Source of the DNA: Lichenibacterium dinghuense
GTDB lineage: Bacteria; Pseudomonadota; Alphaproteobacteria; Rhizobiales; Beijerinckiaceae
Direction of reading: 5' to 3'
Length of the DNA stretch: 64,000 nucleotides
NCBI RefSeq assembly: GCF_021730615.1
Contig: NZ_JAJLMN010000001.1
Coordinates: forward strand, 3,917,501 to 3,981,500
Under the pieces are notes generated by a model. That model made no database searches and was not told the DNA's origin. It saw nothing but the letters and a program-made list of their open reading frames with translations. Position 1 is the stretch's first letter; every line of letters starts with the position of its first letter. Below, piece after piece: positions 25,967-35,222 of this stretch. A program made the position numbers and the translations under genes.

Positions 25967-27607
25967 ATGACGAGAGACGAGGGCGCAGGCGGGACGGGGG
26001 ACGACGCCGTGCAACCGGCGATCACCTTTCCGTCGGACCCGTCGCTCGATCGCATCGCGGCCCTGGCGGCCGATCTGTTCGGAACCTCCTCCGCCTGTCT
26101 GATCCTGCGCCGGAAGGACGTCGGCATCGTGGCGGCCAGCGCCGGCCTCGACGGCATGCCGAATCCCGTACCCTGGGCCTTCCCGGTGTCCGAAGCCGCG
26201 CCGCTCGCGATCGCCGACCTGTCGGCCGATACCAGGGGCGCCGCTGGGTCGCCCGTCACGGCGGCGCGACGCTTCTACGCCGGGGTGCCGCTCGCTGGGC
26301 CGGAGGGGGCGCCGCGCGGCACGCTCTGCGTCACGGGGGCCGAGGCGCGCGCCGTCCCGTCGCCCGCCGACATGGACCGGCTTCGGGCGCTGGCCGGCCT
26401 CGCCGGAGACCTGCTCGACGCGCGGGCGGCGCGCGAGCGCGCCGAGTCCACGGCGGTCGCCAAGGCGGGCCTGCTCGCCGACGTCAGCCACGAGATGCGC
26501 ACGCCGCTGAACGCCATCGTCGGCTTCACCCAGCTCCTGGCGCGCGACGGCGCGCTGGAGGGCGACGCCCTGCGCGCCGTCGAGCGCATCGACCAGGCCG
26601 GCCGCGGCCTGCTCGCCATCGTCGGCGACGCGCTGGACCTGTCGCGCTTCGAGTCCGGCCTCGTTCGGCTCGACCCGCGCCCGTTCTCGCTGGCGCGGGT
26701 CGTCGAGGATGCCGCCGCGATGGTCCGGGCCGAGGCCGAGCGCAAGGGCCTCCGCCTCGTCCTGGACCTCCCGGAGCCGGGGCTCGGGCCGCTGCTCGGC
26801 GACCCCGATCGCCTGCGGCAGGTCGCCCTCAACCTGCTCGCCAACGCGGTCAAGTTCACCGCCAGCGGCACCGTGCGGGTGATCCTGTCGGCGGCCCCGG
26901 GGGCCGGCGGCGTGATCCCGCTGACGCTGTCGGTCGAGGACACCGGCGTCGGCATCGCCGCGCAGGGCCTGTCGCGCCTGTTCCGGCGCTTCGCGCAGGC
27001 CGACGGGGCGATCGCGCGGGAGTTCGGCGGCACGGGACTGGGCCTCGCCATCTCCAAGTCCCTCGTCGAGGCCATGGGCGGCAGCATCGAGGTCGAGTCG
27101 GCCCCCGGCGCCGGGGCGCGCTTCACCGTGCGGGTGGCTCTGCCCCGCGCCGCCGACCCGCGCCCGCTCCCGCCGCCGCGGGGGGAGCTCGCGGCGGGCC
27201 GAGGGGAACTCCGGGGACATGCCGTGCTGGTCGCGGACGACGCGGCGATGAACCAGAGGCTCGTCGTGCAGATGCTGGAGCCGCTCGGCGCCCGGGTGGA
27301 CGTGGTGGCGGACGGCGCCGCCGCCGTGGACGCCGTGGCGCACCGCAGCTACGCGCTGGTGCTGATGGACATGGAGATGCCGGTTCTCGGCGGGCTCGAC
27401 GCCACCCGCCGGATCCGGGCGTTGGACGGGGCGGCCGGAACCGTGCCCATCGTGGCGCTGACCGCCAACGCCTTTCCCGAGCAGCTCGACCTGTGCCACG
27501 AGGCCGGCATGGACGACCATCTCACCAAGCCCTTCGGCGCCGACGACCTCGCCGCCAAGGCCCTGCGCTGGGCCAGGCGCCACGCCCCCGTCGGCGGGGC
27601 GCCCTGA
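25967..27607 (+). CDS. Hybrid sensor histidine kinase (GAF-HisKA-HATPase-REC)
   Basis: A cytosolic sensor of about 546 residues. A GAF-like domain (about residues 20-150; FGTSSACLILRRKDVGIV, FYAGVPLAGPEGAPRGTLCV) precedes HisKA with phospho-acceptor His175 (ADVSHEMRTPLNAI). The HATPase domain has the N box (NLLANAVKF), G1 (VEDTGVGIA) and G2 (GGTGLGLAI). A C-terminal receiver has acceptor Asp468 (VLMDMEMPVLGG) and the Lys of HLTKPFG. I choose the ATG at 25967 after GGGGA; an upstream ATG at 25880 would add 29 residues. No transmembrane segment, so the signal is intracellular. No partner regulator or Hpt protein is adjacent. Confidence 0.9.
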   Translation: MTRDEGAGGTGDDAVQPAITFPSDPSLDRIAALAADLFGTSSACLILRRKDVGIVAASAGLDGMPNPVPWAFPVSEAAPLAIADLSADTRGAAGSPVTAARRFYAGVPLAGPEGAPRGTLCVTGAEARAVPSPADMDRLRALAGLAGDLLDARAARERAESTAVAKAGLLADVSHEMRTPLNAIVGFTQLLARDGALEGDALRAVERIDQAGRGLLAIVGDALDLSRFESGLVRLDPRPFSLARVVEDAAAMVRAEAERKGLRLVLDLPEPGLGPLLGDPDRLRQVALNLLANAVKFTASGTVRVILSAAPGAGGVIPLTLSVEDTGVGIAAQGLSRLFRRFAQADGAIAREFGGTGLGLAISKSLVEAMGGSIEVESAPGAGARFTVRVALPRAADPRPLPPPRGELAAGRGELRGHAVLVADDAAMNQRLVVQMLEPLGARVDVVADGAAAVDAVAHRSYALVLMDMEMPVLGGLDATRRIRALDGAAGTVPIVALTANAFPEQLDLCHEAGMDDHLTKPFGADDLAAKALRWARRHAPVGGAP

Positions 27608-27618
27608 ACCCTCCGGCG

Positions 27619-27652
27619 CGGAACCGCTCGCATCCGAGCGTCGGCGGTTCCG
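27619..27652 (+). terminator. Hairpin after the hybrid kinase gene
   Basis: CGGAACCGC (27619-27627) pairs perfectly with GCGGTTCCG (27644-27652) around a 16-nt loop. No long T-run follows, so a terminator role is likely but not certain. Confidence 0.45.
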
Positions 27653-27733
27653 TCCCGTTCACCCTGAGTCGCGCCTCCGCTTGCCGCTGAGCCTCCGTGG
27701 CCGCTCTCATCGGGCGGTGTGGAGCCCCCTGCG

Positions 27734-28993
27734 ATGAGCATGCTTTCAACCGTGGCGGTGGTCGGCGCCGGGCCCTACGGCCTGTCGGTCGCCGCCCATC
27801 TGGCCGAGGCCGGCGTCGAGGTGCGCGTCTTCGGCGACGCGATGCAGACTTGGCGGGAGGGCATGCCGCGGGGCATGTTCCTGAAGTCCGAGGGCTTCGC
27901 GTCGAGCCTGTCCGACCCCGGCCACACCTACACGCTGAAGCATTTCTGCGCCGAGCGCGGCATTCCCTATGCCGACGTCGGCTGGCCGGTGCCGGTCGAG
28001 GTCTTCGCGGCCTACGGCGACGCCTTCGCCCGGCGCTTCGTGCCGGGGCGGGACCGCCGGAGCGTCGCCCGCGTGGCGCGAGCGGGCGGCGGCTTCCGCG
28101 TCGAGCTCGCGGACGGCGACGCCGTGACGGTCGGCCGCGTGGTTCTGGCGACCGGCATCGGCGCCTTCGCGCGCGTGCCCGAGGAGCTGGAAGGGCTGCC
28201 CCGCTCCGTGCTCACCCATTCGAGCCACCACGCCGACTACGCGGCCTTCGCGGGCCAGGCCGTCGCGGTGATCGGGGCGGGGGCCTCGGCGCTCGACGCC
28301 GCGGCGGCCCTGCGCCGTGCCGGCGCCTCGGCCACCCTGGTCAGCCGGCGCGCGGAGGTGCGCTTCTACGAGGCCGGCAGGCCCCGTCGCGCGATCGACG
28401 CGGTGCTGTCGCCGCTGACGCCGCTCGGGCCGGGCTGGAAGAAGTGGCTGTGCTGCGAGGCGCCGCAGCTGTTCCACGCCCTGCCGGAGCGGCTGCGCCT
28501 CAACATCGTGCGACGATACCTCGGCCCCTCGCCGGCCCGCTTCGTGCGCGACACCATCGAGGGGCACGTGCCCTACTGGCTGAACAGCCGCGTGCTGGGC
28601 GGCGCCGTCGCGGCGGACGGGCGCGTCGCCCTGTCGGTCGACACGGACGGCGTCGGGCGCCGCACCCTCGCGGTCGACCACGTCGTCGCGGCGACGGGCT
28701 ACAAGGTCGACGTGGCGCGGCTCGGCTTCCTCGACCCCGCCCTGGCCGCGGCGGTCCGCACGGTCGACCTGTCGCCTGCGCTGTCGCGCGACTTCGAGTC
28801 GAGCGTGCCGGGCCTGTATTTCGTCGGCACGCCCTCGGCCTACAGCTTCGGCCCGATGTTCCGCTTCGCCTGCGGGGCGGATTACGCGGCGAGGCGGCTG
28901 ACCCGCCACGTCCTCGCGGGCGGGCGCTCCGCGGCCCGCGCTCCGGCCCGCACGGGTGCCCCCGCCCTCCGCGCCCGCCCGTCCGGCGGTTGA
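27734..28993 (+). CDS. FAD-dependent NAD(P)-binding oxidoreductase (monooxygenase-like)
   Basis: About 419 residues with two Rossmann motifs: VAVVGAGPYGLSVAAHLA at the N-terminus for FAD, and VAVIGAGASALDAAAAL near residue 180 for NAD(P)H. VLATGIGAFA and VVAATGYKVDV are the flavoprotein ATG motifs, and GLYFVGTPSAYSFGP is a typical C-terminal FAD segment. This layout is that of flavin monooxygenase or ornithine-hydroxylase-like proteins (Pyr_redox_3). GTG 27719 is an alternative start; ATG 27734 has GGAG upstream. It is followed after 23 bp by an ATP-grasp gene, suggesting a small biosynthetic pair. Substrate unknown. Confidence 0.8.
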   Translation: MSMLSTVAVVGAGPYGLSVAAHLAEAGVEVRVFGDAMQTWREGMPRGMFLKSEGFASSLSDPGHTYTLKHFCAERGIPYADVGWPVPVEVFAAYGDAFARRFVPGRDRRSVARVARAGGGFRVELADGDAVTVGRVVLATGIGAFARVPEELEGLPRSVLTHSSHHADYAAFAGQAVAVIGAGASALDAAAALRRAGASATLVSRRAEVRFYEAGRPRRAIDAVLSPLTPLGPGWKKWLCCEAPQLFHALPERLRLNIVRRYLGPSPARFVRDTIEGHVPYWLNSRVLGGAVAADGRVALSVDTDGVGRRTLAVDHVVAATGYKVDVARLGFLDPALAAAVRTVDLSPALSRDFESSVPGLYFVGTPSAYSFGPMFRFACGADYAARRLTRHVLAGGRSAARAPARTGAPALRARPSGG

Positions 28994-29016
28994 AGCCCGA
29001 TCCGGGGTCCCCGACC

Positions 29017-30327
29017 ATGAGCCACGGCCAGCCCCGCATCCTGTTCGTGTCGCTGTCGGACGACATCGGCTCGGAGCGGATCGTGTGCGAGATGGGGCGG
29101 CTCGGCGCCGCCTGCGCGGTGATGAGCCGCGCCGGCGCGGTGGCGGCCCTGTCGTCCCGCGTGTCGCGCCACCATCGGCTGCCCTCCCGCGGCGGGCTCT
29201 GGGGGGCGGCGCTCGGCGTCGGCCGCGGGCTCGCGGTCCTGACGCGGGAGTGGCGGCCCGACGCCTTGGTGCCGCTCGACGACATGGCGGCGGGCGCGCT
29301 GCGCGACCTCGCCACGGCGCCCCGCACCCCGTCCGACGTGCGGCGCCTGCTCCAAACGTCGCTCGGCGATCCCGGGCACTACCGGACCGCCTGCTCGCGG
29401 GCGCGGCTGATCGAAAGCGCGGCCGGGCTCGGCCTCCGCACGCCCGCCCAGCGGCCGGCGCGCGACGCCGCGGAGGCCGAAGCCGCCGCCGCGGCGCTCG
29501 GCTTCCCGCTGATGGTGAAGCGCGAGGGCACCTGCGGCGGCAGCGGGGTCGCGGTGGCGCGCGACCGCGCCGAGCTCGCCGCGGCGTTCCGCGCGGCCGA
29601 CCGGAGGGCGCGGGCGAAGCGCATCCTGCGCCGGCTCGCCGGCTTCAGGCCGGACCGCGACGACCCGCCCATCACCCTGCAGGCCCACGTCGCCGGGGAA
29701 CTGGCCGTGCACACCGTCGCCTGCGCGCGGGGCAGGGTGCTTGACGGCGTGGGCTTCGCCGCCGAACTCTGCCACCCGCCCGTCACCGGGTCGAGCACGC
29801 TCCTGCGGCCGCTCGCCCATCCCGAGATGGAGGCCGCGGCCGGCCGGCTCGTCGCCGCGCTGGGCCTGTCCGGCTTCGCGTCCTTCGACTTCATCGTGTC
29901 GGCGGATGGCGCCGCTCACCTCATCGAGATGAACGCCCGCCCGGTCGGCAGCGGCCATCTCGGCCGCCGCTTCGGGCACGACCTCTACGGCGCGTGGTTG
30001 GCGGGGCTGTCGGGCCGGCCGGCGCCCGCCGCGCCCGCCGCGCCCGCCGCCGCGCCGCCGCCGCGCGCGGTGGCGCTCTTCCCGAAGGAGGTCGCGCGCG
30101 ATCCGGCCAGCCGCCACGCCGCGGCGTCCGACGTGCTGCACGACGTTCCCTGGGACGAGCCCGCGATCGTGGAAGCCTACCGGGCGCGCGTCCTGCTGCT
30201 GAAGCCGGACGCCGGCCCGCTCCTCGCCCGGCTCATCGGCCCGGCGCGGGAGCCGGGCGCCGCCCGCTCCCGCCCGGCTCTGTTTCCGGGCGAGGTCGCT
30301 TCCTCACCGAACCCGCCCGGATGGTGA
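29017..30327 (+). CDS. ATP-grasp ligase-like protein
   Basis: 436 residues. The central ATP-grasp domain has the lysine-bearing FPLMVKREGTCGGSGVAVA (about residues 160-180) and the metal-binding FDFIVSADGAAHLIEMNARPVG, with Glu and Asn ligands. A preATP-grasp region (ILFVSLSDDIGSERI) precedes it, and about 100 C-terminal residues follow a Pro/Ala linker. ATP-grasp enzymes join a carboxylate to an amine or thiol through acyl phosphate; many act in peptide-like natural products. The preceding flavoprotein gene is 23 bp away. Its substrate is unknown. Confidence 0.82.
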   Translation: MSHGQPRILFVSLSDDIGSERIVCEMGRLGAACAVMSRAGAVAALSSRVSRHHRLPSRGGLWGAALGVGRGLAVLTREWRPDALVPLDDMAAGALRDLATAPRTPSDVRRLLQTSLGDPGHYRTACSRARLIESAAGLGLRTPAQRPARDAAEAEAAAAALGFPLMVKREGTCGGSGVAVARDRAELAAAFRAADRRARAKRILRRLAGFRPDRDDPPITLQAHVAGELAVHTVACARGRVLDGVGFAAELCHPPVTGSSTLLRPLAHPEMEAAAGRLVAALGLSGFASFDFIVSADGAAHLIEMNARPVGSGHLGRRFGHDLYGAWLAGLSGRPAPAAPAAPAAAPPPRAVALFPKEVARDPASRHAAASDVLHDVPWDEPAIVEAYRARVLLLKPDAGPLLARLIGPAREPGAARSRPALFPGEVASSPNPPGW

Positions 30328-30410
30328 GCGCGCCCTTCCGCGGAGCCGGGGCCGCGGGCCGCGTGGTGCCACCGTCGCGGCGGATCGGGTGGGGGTGAGC
30401 CGGCGCGGCG

Positions 30411-31646
30411 TCAGCCCCGGGACGCCGGCGCGTCCGCCGGGAGGCGGGACGACAGGGCGAGCATGAGCGGCACGACGGCGAGCGCCGTCGCGGCCGCCGC
30501 CGCGGCGGCCCAGGCCGGGCCGACCGCGTCGCCGAGCTGCCCGTAGAGCAGCGGCATCGCCAGCGCGCTCACCCCGAGCGTGAAGGTGTAGAACAGCGCG
30601 AAGGCGTGGTCGACGCGGCCGTCCGGTGCGAGGTCCGGCACCGTGCCGTAGAGGATTGACGAGGTGCCGTTCAGCACGAGGCCGAGCCCCGGCAGCAGCA
30701 CGAGCACGGGCCCGAGCGGCAGCGCGATCGCGGCCAGGATCGCCGCGGCGGTCCCGACCTCCGTGAGCAGCACGGTGCGGGTGACGCCGAGACGCGTCCC
30801 GAGCTTCCCGCAGACGGCCTTGCCGAGCGCGCCGCCGACGCCGACCAGCGCGAAGGCGACGCCGACCGTGGCGAGTGCCGCGCCCTTCGCGCCGAGCAGG
30901 AACGGCAGGTAGAGCAGGAAGGCGGGGCGCGCCGTGGTGTCCAGCACGCCGATGGCGACGAGCAGCCCGAAGCCGGCCCGGCCCGGCTGTGCGGCGCGAC
31001 CGACGCGGGCCGGCGGCGCCGCGCCGCCGGTCCTTCGCGGTCCTGCCGACGCGTCGCGCGGCAGCCACAGCCCCACGGCCAGAGCGGCCGCGGCGCCGAG
31101 GCCGGCCACGGCCCAGAGCGCTGCGTGCCAGTTCCAGGCCGTCAGCAGCAGGCCGACGAGGGGCGGCAGGGCGGCTTTCCCGAGGTCTCCGGTGAAGTTG
31201 TAGGTGCTGAGCGGGCCTCGCGCCGCGGCGCCGTAGGCGCGCGCGATCACGGTCGAGGCCAGGGGATGCTGGGTGCTGCTCCCGGCGCCAGCCAGCGCCA
31301 GCGCGACGCAGAGGCCGATGAGCCCGCCCGACAGGCCGGCGAGCGCGTAGCCGGCGGCGCTGAGCGCCGTGCCGAGCACCAGCACGGTCCGCGCCCCGAG
31401 CGCCCTGGCGAGCCGCGTCGAGGGCACCTGCAGCGCCGCCAGCGCGCCCGTGTAGAGCGTGCGCAGCAGGGCCAGGGACGCGTAGTCGAGCCCGAACTGG
31501 CCCTGCCAGACGGGCAGGAGCACGTAGATCAGGTCCGTGTAGCCGTCGTGGAGGGCGTGGTTGACGCCGACGGCCGCGAGCGTGCGGCGGCGGTCGCGGG
31601 CGGCGGGATCGTCGAGCGGGGAGGGCCGGGGGCGGGAGAGCGACAT
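30411..31646 (-). CDS. MFS transporter, Fsr (fosmidomycin-resistance)-like
   Basis: 411 residues and 12 predicted helices. NHALHDGYTDLIYVLLPVWQ in helix 1 and FGLDYASLALLRTLYTGALA are typical of MFS exporters of the Fsr type. I choose the ATG at 31646 (MSLSRPRP) because AAAGGAG precedes it at good spacing; 22 residues upstream of it are non-conserved. It is divergent from a LysR regulator 95 bp away, the usual arrangement of a regulated exporter, and convergent with the ATP-grasp gene, so it could export that pair's product. Substrate unknown. Confidence 0.85.
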   Translation of the reverse strand: MSLSRPRPSPLDDPAARDRRRTLAAVGVNHALHDGYTDLIYVLLPVWQGQFGLDYASLALLRTLYTGALAALQVPSTRLARALGARTVLVLGTALSAAGYALAGLSGGLIGLCVALALAGAGSSTQHPLASTVIARAYGAAARGPLSTYNFTGDLGKAALPPLVGLLLTAWNWHAALWAVAGLGAAAALAVGLWLPRDASAGPRRTGGAAPPARVGRAAQPGRAGFGLLVAIGVLDTTARPAFLLYLPFLLGAKGAALATVGVAFALVGVGGALGKAVCGKLGTRLGVTRTVLLTEVGTAAAILAAIALPLGPVLVLLPGLGLVLNGTSSILYGTVPDLAPDGRVDHAFALFYTFTLGVSALAMPLLYGQLGDAVGPAWAAAAAAATALAVVPLMLALSSRLPADAPASRG

Positions 31647-31741
31647 GCGGCGGCTCCTTTCCGGCCGACGCTGGACCGCGGAGCCGGGACGGACTAGCCC
31701 CTCATGGGTCACCCGACCCGTGCCCTTTCCTCACGCTTCCC

Positions 31742-32653
31742 ATGCGCCGCCTGCCACCCCTGAACGCCCTGCGCGTGTTCGACGTCGCCGCCCGCTCCGA
31801 CAGCTACGCGCGGGCGGCGAGCGAGCTCGGGCTGACCCACGGCGCGGTCAGCCGCCAGATCGCGGCGCTCGAGGCCTGGCTGGGCCAGCGCCTCTTCGTG
31901 CGCTCCGGGCGGCGCATGGTGCCGACGCCGCTCGCCCGTCTCTTCGCCGCCGAGGTGGGCCTGTCCTTCGATCGTATCGTCGCCGTGGCCGAGGCCTGCG
32001 GCCGACTGGAGGCCCGGCGGATCCTCCTCGTCAGCGCGCCGACCAGCTTCGCCATGCGCTGGCTCATCCCGCGCCTCGACCGGTTCCACCGCGACCATCC
32101 GCAGGTGGAGGTGGCGGTGACCACCGTGACGACCGTGCAGGACGACCTGCGCGGCGGCTTCGACGTCGCCATCCGCCGCGGCAGCCCGCGGCCGGAGGCG
32201 TGGCCGCACCACCGGGCGACGCCGGTCCTCGACGAGGCCGACACCGTGATCGTGAGCCCCGCGCTGTTCGCCCGGCGCCCGATCGCCGCGCCGGCCGACA
32301 TCGAGGGCCACCTCCTGCTCGGCAGCGAGACGCGGCCGGGAGATTGGGCCGATTGGCTGGAGGAGGCCGGGCTCGCACACCTCGCCGGCGCGCGACGGCA
32401 GGTCTTCGACCACTTCTTCATCACCCGGCAGGCCGTCGACGACGGGCTCGGGATCGGCGTCGGCCCCCTGCCGATGCTGGACATCGACGTGGCGTCCGGG
32501 CGGCTCCTGACGCCGCTGTCCCACATCCGGGTCCGCCGCACCGGCTACGTCGCGCTGGAGCCGCTCGACGCCGGCGGGGCGTCCGTCACCTCCGGCTTCG
32601 TCGCCTGGCTCGCGGCGGAAGGGGCTCCAGCGGCGGCGCCGGCGCCGTCCTGA
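31742..32653 (+). CDS. LysR family transcriptional regulator (GcvA-like)
   Basis: 303 residues. The N-terminal winged helix reads LPPLNALRVFDVAARSDSYA, ELGLTHGAVSRQIAALE, LGQRLFVR, closely matching the GcvA/AmpR branch of LysR. The rest is the periplasmic-binding-protein-like effector domain. It diverges from the MFS gene and probably controls it and itself. Effector unknown. Confidence 0.9.
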   Translation: MRRLPPLNALRVFDVAARSDSYARAASELGLTHGAVSRQIAALEAWLGQRLFVRSGRRMVPTPLARLFAAEVGLSFDRIVAVAEACGRLEARRILLVSAPTSFAMRWLIPRLDRFHRDHPQVEVAVTTVTTVQDDLRGGFDVAIRRGSPRPEAWPHHRATPVLDEADTVIVSPALFARRPIAAPADIEGHLLLGSETRPGDWADWLEEAGLAHLAGARRQVFDHFFITRQAVDDGLGIGVGPLPMLDIDVASGRLLTPLSHIRVRRTGYVALEPLDAGGASVTSGFVAWLAAEGAPAAAPAPS

Positions 32654-32774
32654 GGGCCGCCTCGGCCGCCGGCGCCCTCCCGCTGCCGCATTCCAGCCCC
32701 GCCCTCCGCGGGCGTTGAGCCCGCGCCGGTTCCGTCATATTTCCGCCGCACGACGATCCACGAGGTGACCCGCG

Positions 32775-33086
32775 ATGATCCGACATGTGGTGCTGGTGCG
32801 GTTCCGGGAAGGCGTCGCGCCGGGCGAGATCGCGGCCATCTTCGCCGCCCTGGCGGACCTGCGCGGCCACCTGCCGGGCATGAGCGACATCCGCCACGGG
32901 GCCAACGTCAGCCCCGAGGGGCTGGCGCACGGGCACACCCACGCCTTCACGGTCGATTTCGACGACGCTGCGGCGCGCGACGCCTATCTGGCCCTGCCCG
33001 AGCACGAAGCCGCCGGCGCGCGCCTGGTCCGGGCCGCCGAAGGGGGCCTCGCCGGGCTGACCGTGCTGGATCTCGACCTGTCCTGA
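32775..33086 (+). CDS. Dabb family (stress-responsive alpha/beta barrel) protein
   Basis: 103 residues forming the dimeric ferredoxin-like Dabb fold: MIRHVVLVRFREGVAPGEI at the N-terminus, then THAFTVDFDDAAARDAYLALPEHE with the conserved YLxxxxH segment. Family members include stress-induced proteins and small cyclases or isomerases; no catalytic assignment is possible here. GAGGTGA precedes the ATG. Independent of the neighbouring transporters. Confidence 0.85.
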   Translation: MIRHVVLVRFREGVAPGEIAAIFAALADLRGHLPGMSDIRHGANVSPEGLAHGHTHAFTVDFDDAAARDAYLALPEHEAAGARLVRAAEGGLAGLTVLDLDLS

Positions 33087-33185
33087 CGATGCGCGCGGGG
33101 CTTGTGCATCCCCGCCCGACCTGAAACTCTCCGTCCGACGAAGGGGCGGAGCCGGAGCTCTCCCGCGTCCGGGAGGGTGACGGCG

Positions 33186-34499
33186 ATGGCTGATGCCGCG
33201 ATGGGGGATCGGCGGGCCGAGGCGGCCCCGACCACGGGGAGTACGGTCTGGGCCGTGCTGGCGACGTCCTTCGGCAACCTCATCGAATGGTACGACGTCT
33301 ACGCCTACTCGGCCTTCGCGCTGTATTTCGCGGGCTCGTTCTTCCCCAAGAACGACGCCGCCGTGCAGCAGCTCCAGGCGGCGACGCTCTTCGCCATCGC
33401 GTTCCTGATGCGGCCCTTCGGCTCCATGATCTTCGGCTACCTGGCGGACCGCTACGGCCGCCGCTCGTCGCTCACCGTGTCCATCCTGGCCATGTGCTTC
33501 GGCTCGTTGCTGATCGCCGTGTCGCCGACCTACGATTCGATCGGCGTCTGGGCGGCCGTGATCCTGTCGCTCGCGCGCATCATCCAGGGCCTGAGCCAGG
33601 GCGGCGAATACGGCACCAGCGTCACGTACCTCAGCGAGATCTCGCCGCCGGACCGGCGCGGGTTCTATTCCGGCGTCTGGTACGTGACGCTGATCGGCGG
33701 CCAGCTCGCCGCCGTGCTGCTGCTCTTCGTGCTGCAGAAGCTGTTCCTGACGCCCGACCAGCTGAAGAGCTGGGGCTGGCGCATCCCCTTCGCGATCGGC
33801 GCGCTGGCCTCGCTCTACGGCTTCCGCATGCGGGCGCACCTGCCCGAATCGGAGAAGTTCGTCGCCGCGGCCCGCACCCGCCGGCCCTTCGGCGAACTGC
33901 TCAAGCAGAACTGGCGCAACATGCTGGTCGTGATCGGCATCACGGTGGGGGGCACCTCGGCCTTCTACACCTACACGACCTACATGCAGAAATACCTCAA
34001 GCTGTCGGTGGGCCTGTCGGACGACCAGACCACGGCGGTGACGCTGGCCTCGCTGGTCTTCGCCATCGCGCTCCAGCCCCTCTACGGCGCCCTGTCGGAC
34101 CGCATCGGCCGCAAGCCGCTGCTCGTGGCCTTCGGCGTGGTGGGGACGCTCGGCACCGTGCCGCTGCTCACCGCCATCAAGCAGACCCACAGCCCGCTCG
34201 TGGCGCTCGGCCTGATCTGCGCCGCCTGGGCCATCGTGTCGGGCTACACCTCGATCACCGCCATCGTGAAGGCGGAGCTGTTCCCCACCGCCATCCGGGC
34301 GCTCGGCGTCGGCCTGCCCTACGCCCTCACGGCGGCGGTCTTCGGCGGCTCCACGGACGCGGTGGCGCTGGCCTTCAAGGACCGCGGCTTCGAGGACGGC
34401 TTCTTCTGGTACGCCAGCGCGCTGATCCTGGTGTCGCTGATCGTCTACCTGTGGCTGCCCGACACGCGGAACGGCTCGGCTCTCGACCGCGCCGCCTGA
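33186..34499 (+). CDS. MFS metabolite:H+ symporter (KgtP/ShiA-type)
   Basis: 437 residues, 12 helices. FGNLIEWYDVYAYSAFALYFAGSFFP and FLMRPFGSMIFGYLADRYGRR are characteristic of the metabolite:H+ symporter branch (KgtP, PcaT, ProP), as is IIQGLSQGGEYGTSVTYLSE. KYLKLSVGLSDDQTT fits alpha-ketoglutarate permeases best. I choose the ATG at 33186, preceded by GGGAGGGTGA. It would take up a dicarboxylate or 2-oxoacid with protons; exact substrate not determined. Confidence 0.88.
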   Translation: MADAAMGDRRAEAAPTTGSTVWAVLATSFGNLIEWYDVYAYSAFALYFAGSFFPKNDAAVQQLQAATLFAIAFLMRPFGSMIFGYLADRYGRRSSLTVSILAMCFGSLLIAVSPTYDSIGVWAAVILSLARIIQGLSQGGEYGTSVTYLSEISPPDRRGFYSGVWYVTLIGGQLAAVLLLFVLQKLFLTPDQLKSWGWRIPFAIGALASLYGFRMRAHLPESEKFVAAARTRRPFGELLKQNWRNMLVVIGITVGGTSAFYTYTTYMQKYLKLSVGLSDDQTTAVTLASLVFAIALQPLYGALSDRIGRKPLLVAFGVVGTLGTVPLLTAIKQTHSPLVALGLICAAWAIVSGYTSITAIVKAELFPTAIRALGVGLPYALTAAVFGGSTDAVALAFKDRGFEDGFFWYASALILVSLIVYLWLPDTRNGSALDRAA

Positions 34500-34512
34500 A
34501 CCCTGCGCGCGC

Positions 34513-34537
34513 GGAACAGGGCCTGTGCTTCCCGGTT
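34513..34537 (+). promoter_or_regulatory. Imperfect EcfG-type promoter upstream of yciF-like gene
   Basis: GGAAC (34513-34517), 16 bases, GGTT (34534-34537): one mismatch to the general-stress consensus GGAAC-N16-CGTT. It points towards the YciF-like gene, whose relatives are typical stress-regulon members. Confidence 0.5.
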
Positions 34538-34585
34538 GATCCGGCGGTGCGGCCCCGCGCGGCCGCCGGAGCACGGGAGCCTGCG

Positions 34586-35089
34586 ATGGGGATCTTCACG
34601 AAGGACATCCACACGATGGACGACCTCTTCGTCCACCAGCTCAAGGACGTCTATTACGCCGAGCACCGCATCGCCAAGGCGCTGCCGAAGATGATCGCCA
34701 AGGCCACGAGCCCGGCGCTGCGGCAGGCCTTCGAGGCCCACCTGGCCGAGACCGAGACGCAGATCGGGCGCCTCGACGAGGCCTTCGGCAAGCTCGGCAT
34801 CAAGGCGGAGTCGGTCACCTGCCAGGCGATCGACGGCATCATCAAGGAGGCCGAGGAGGTCGCGGGCGAGGTCGACGACAAGGCGGTGCTGGACGCCGGC
34901 CTGCTCGCCGCCGCACAGGCCGTCGAGCATTACGAGATCGCCCGCTACGGCACGCTGGTGGCCTGGGCCAAGCGCCTCGGCAAGCACGACGTGCTGCCGC
35001 TGTTCGAGAAGAGCCTCGCCGAGGAGAAGGCGACCGACGCCAAGCTCAGCGACATCGCGGGCGGCGAGGTCAACAGGAAGGCGGCCTGA
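34586..35089 (+). CDS. YciE/YciF family (DUF892) ferritin-like stress protein
   Basis: 167 residues folding as a four-helix, ferritin-like bundle. MDDLFVHQLKDVYYAEHRI and LPKMIAKATSPALRQAFEAHLAETE, followed by EHYEIARYGTLVAWAK, supply the Glu/His residues that bind a di-metal site in YciF proteins. The role is probably in iron handling or oxidative and osmotic stress tolerance. GGGAG precedes the ATG. A near-consensus EcfG promoter fits stress control. Confidence 0.92.
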   Translation: MGIFTKDIHTMDDLFVHQLKDVYYAEHRIAKALPKMIAKATSPALRQAFEAHLAETETQIGRLDEAFGKLGIKAESVTCQAIDGIIKEAEEVAGEVDDKAVLDAGLLAAAQAVEHYEIARYGTLVAWAKRLGKHDVLPLFEKSLAEEKATDAKLSDIAGGEVNRKAA

Positions 35090-35222
35090 GCAGGCCCCTC
35101 GGGGCTCGAAAAGCCGCGCCCGCGCCGGCACATTCCGGCCCCAATCGCGTTGACGGGGCGGCGGCATCCCGTCGCCCGTTCGGCCCGCCCGGTCGATCAC
35201 ACCCCGCCCGGAGATCTCGGCC

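Noticed and set aside
34501-34585. Using the long open frame that begins at 33287 as one 600-residue protein ending in the YciF domain.
   Set aside because: Its first 430 codons are the out-of-frame reading of the KgtP-like transporter. The YciF domain has its own start and ribosome binding site at 34586.
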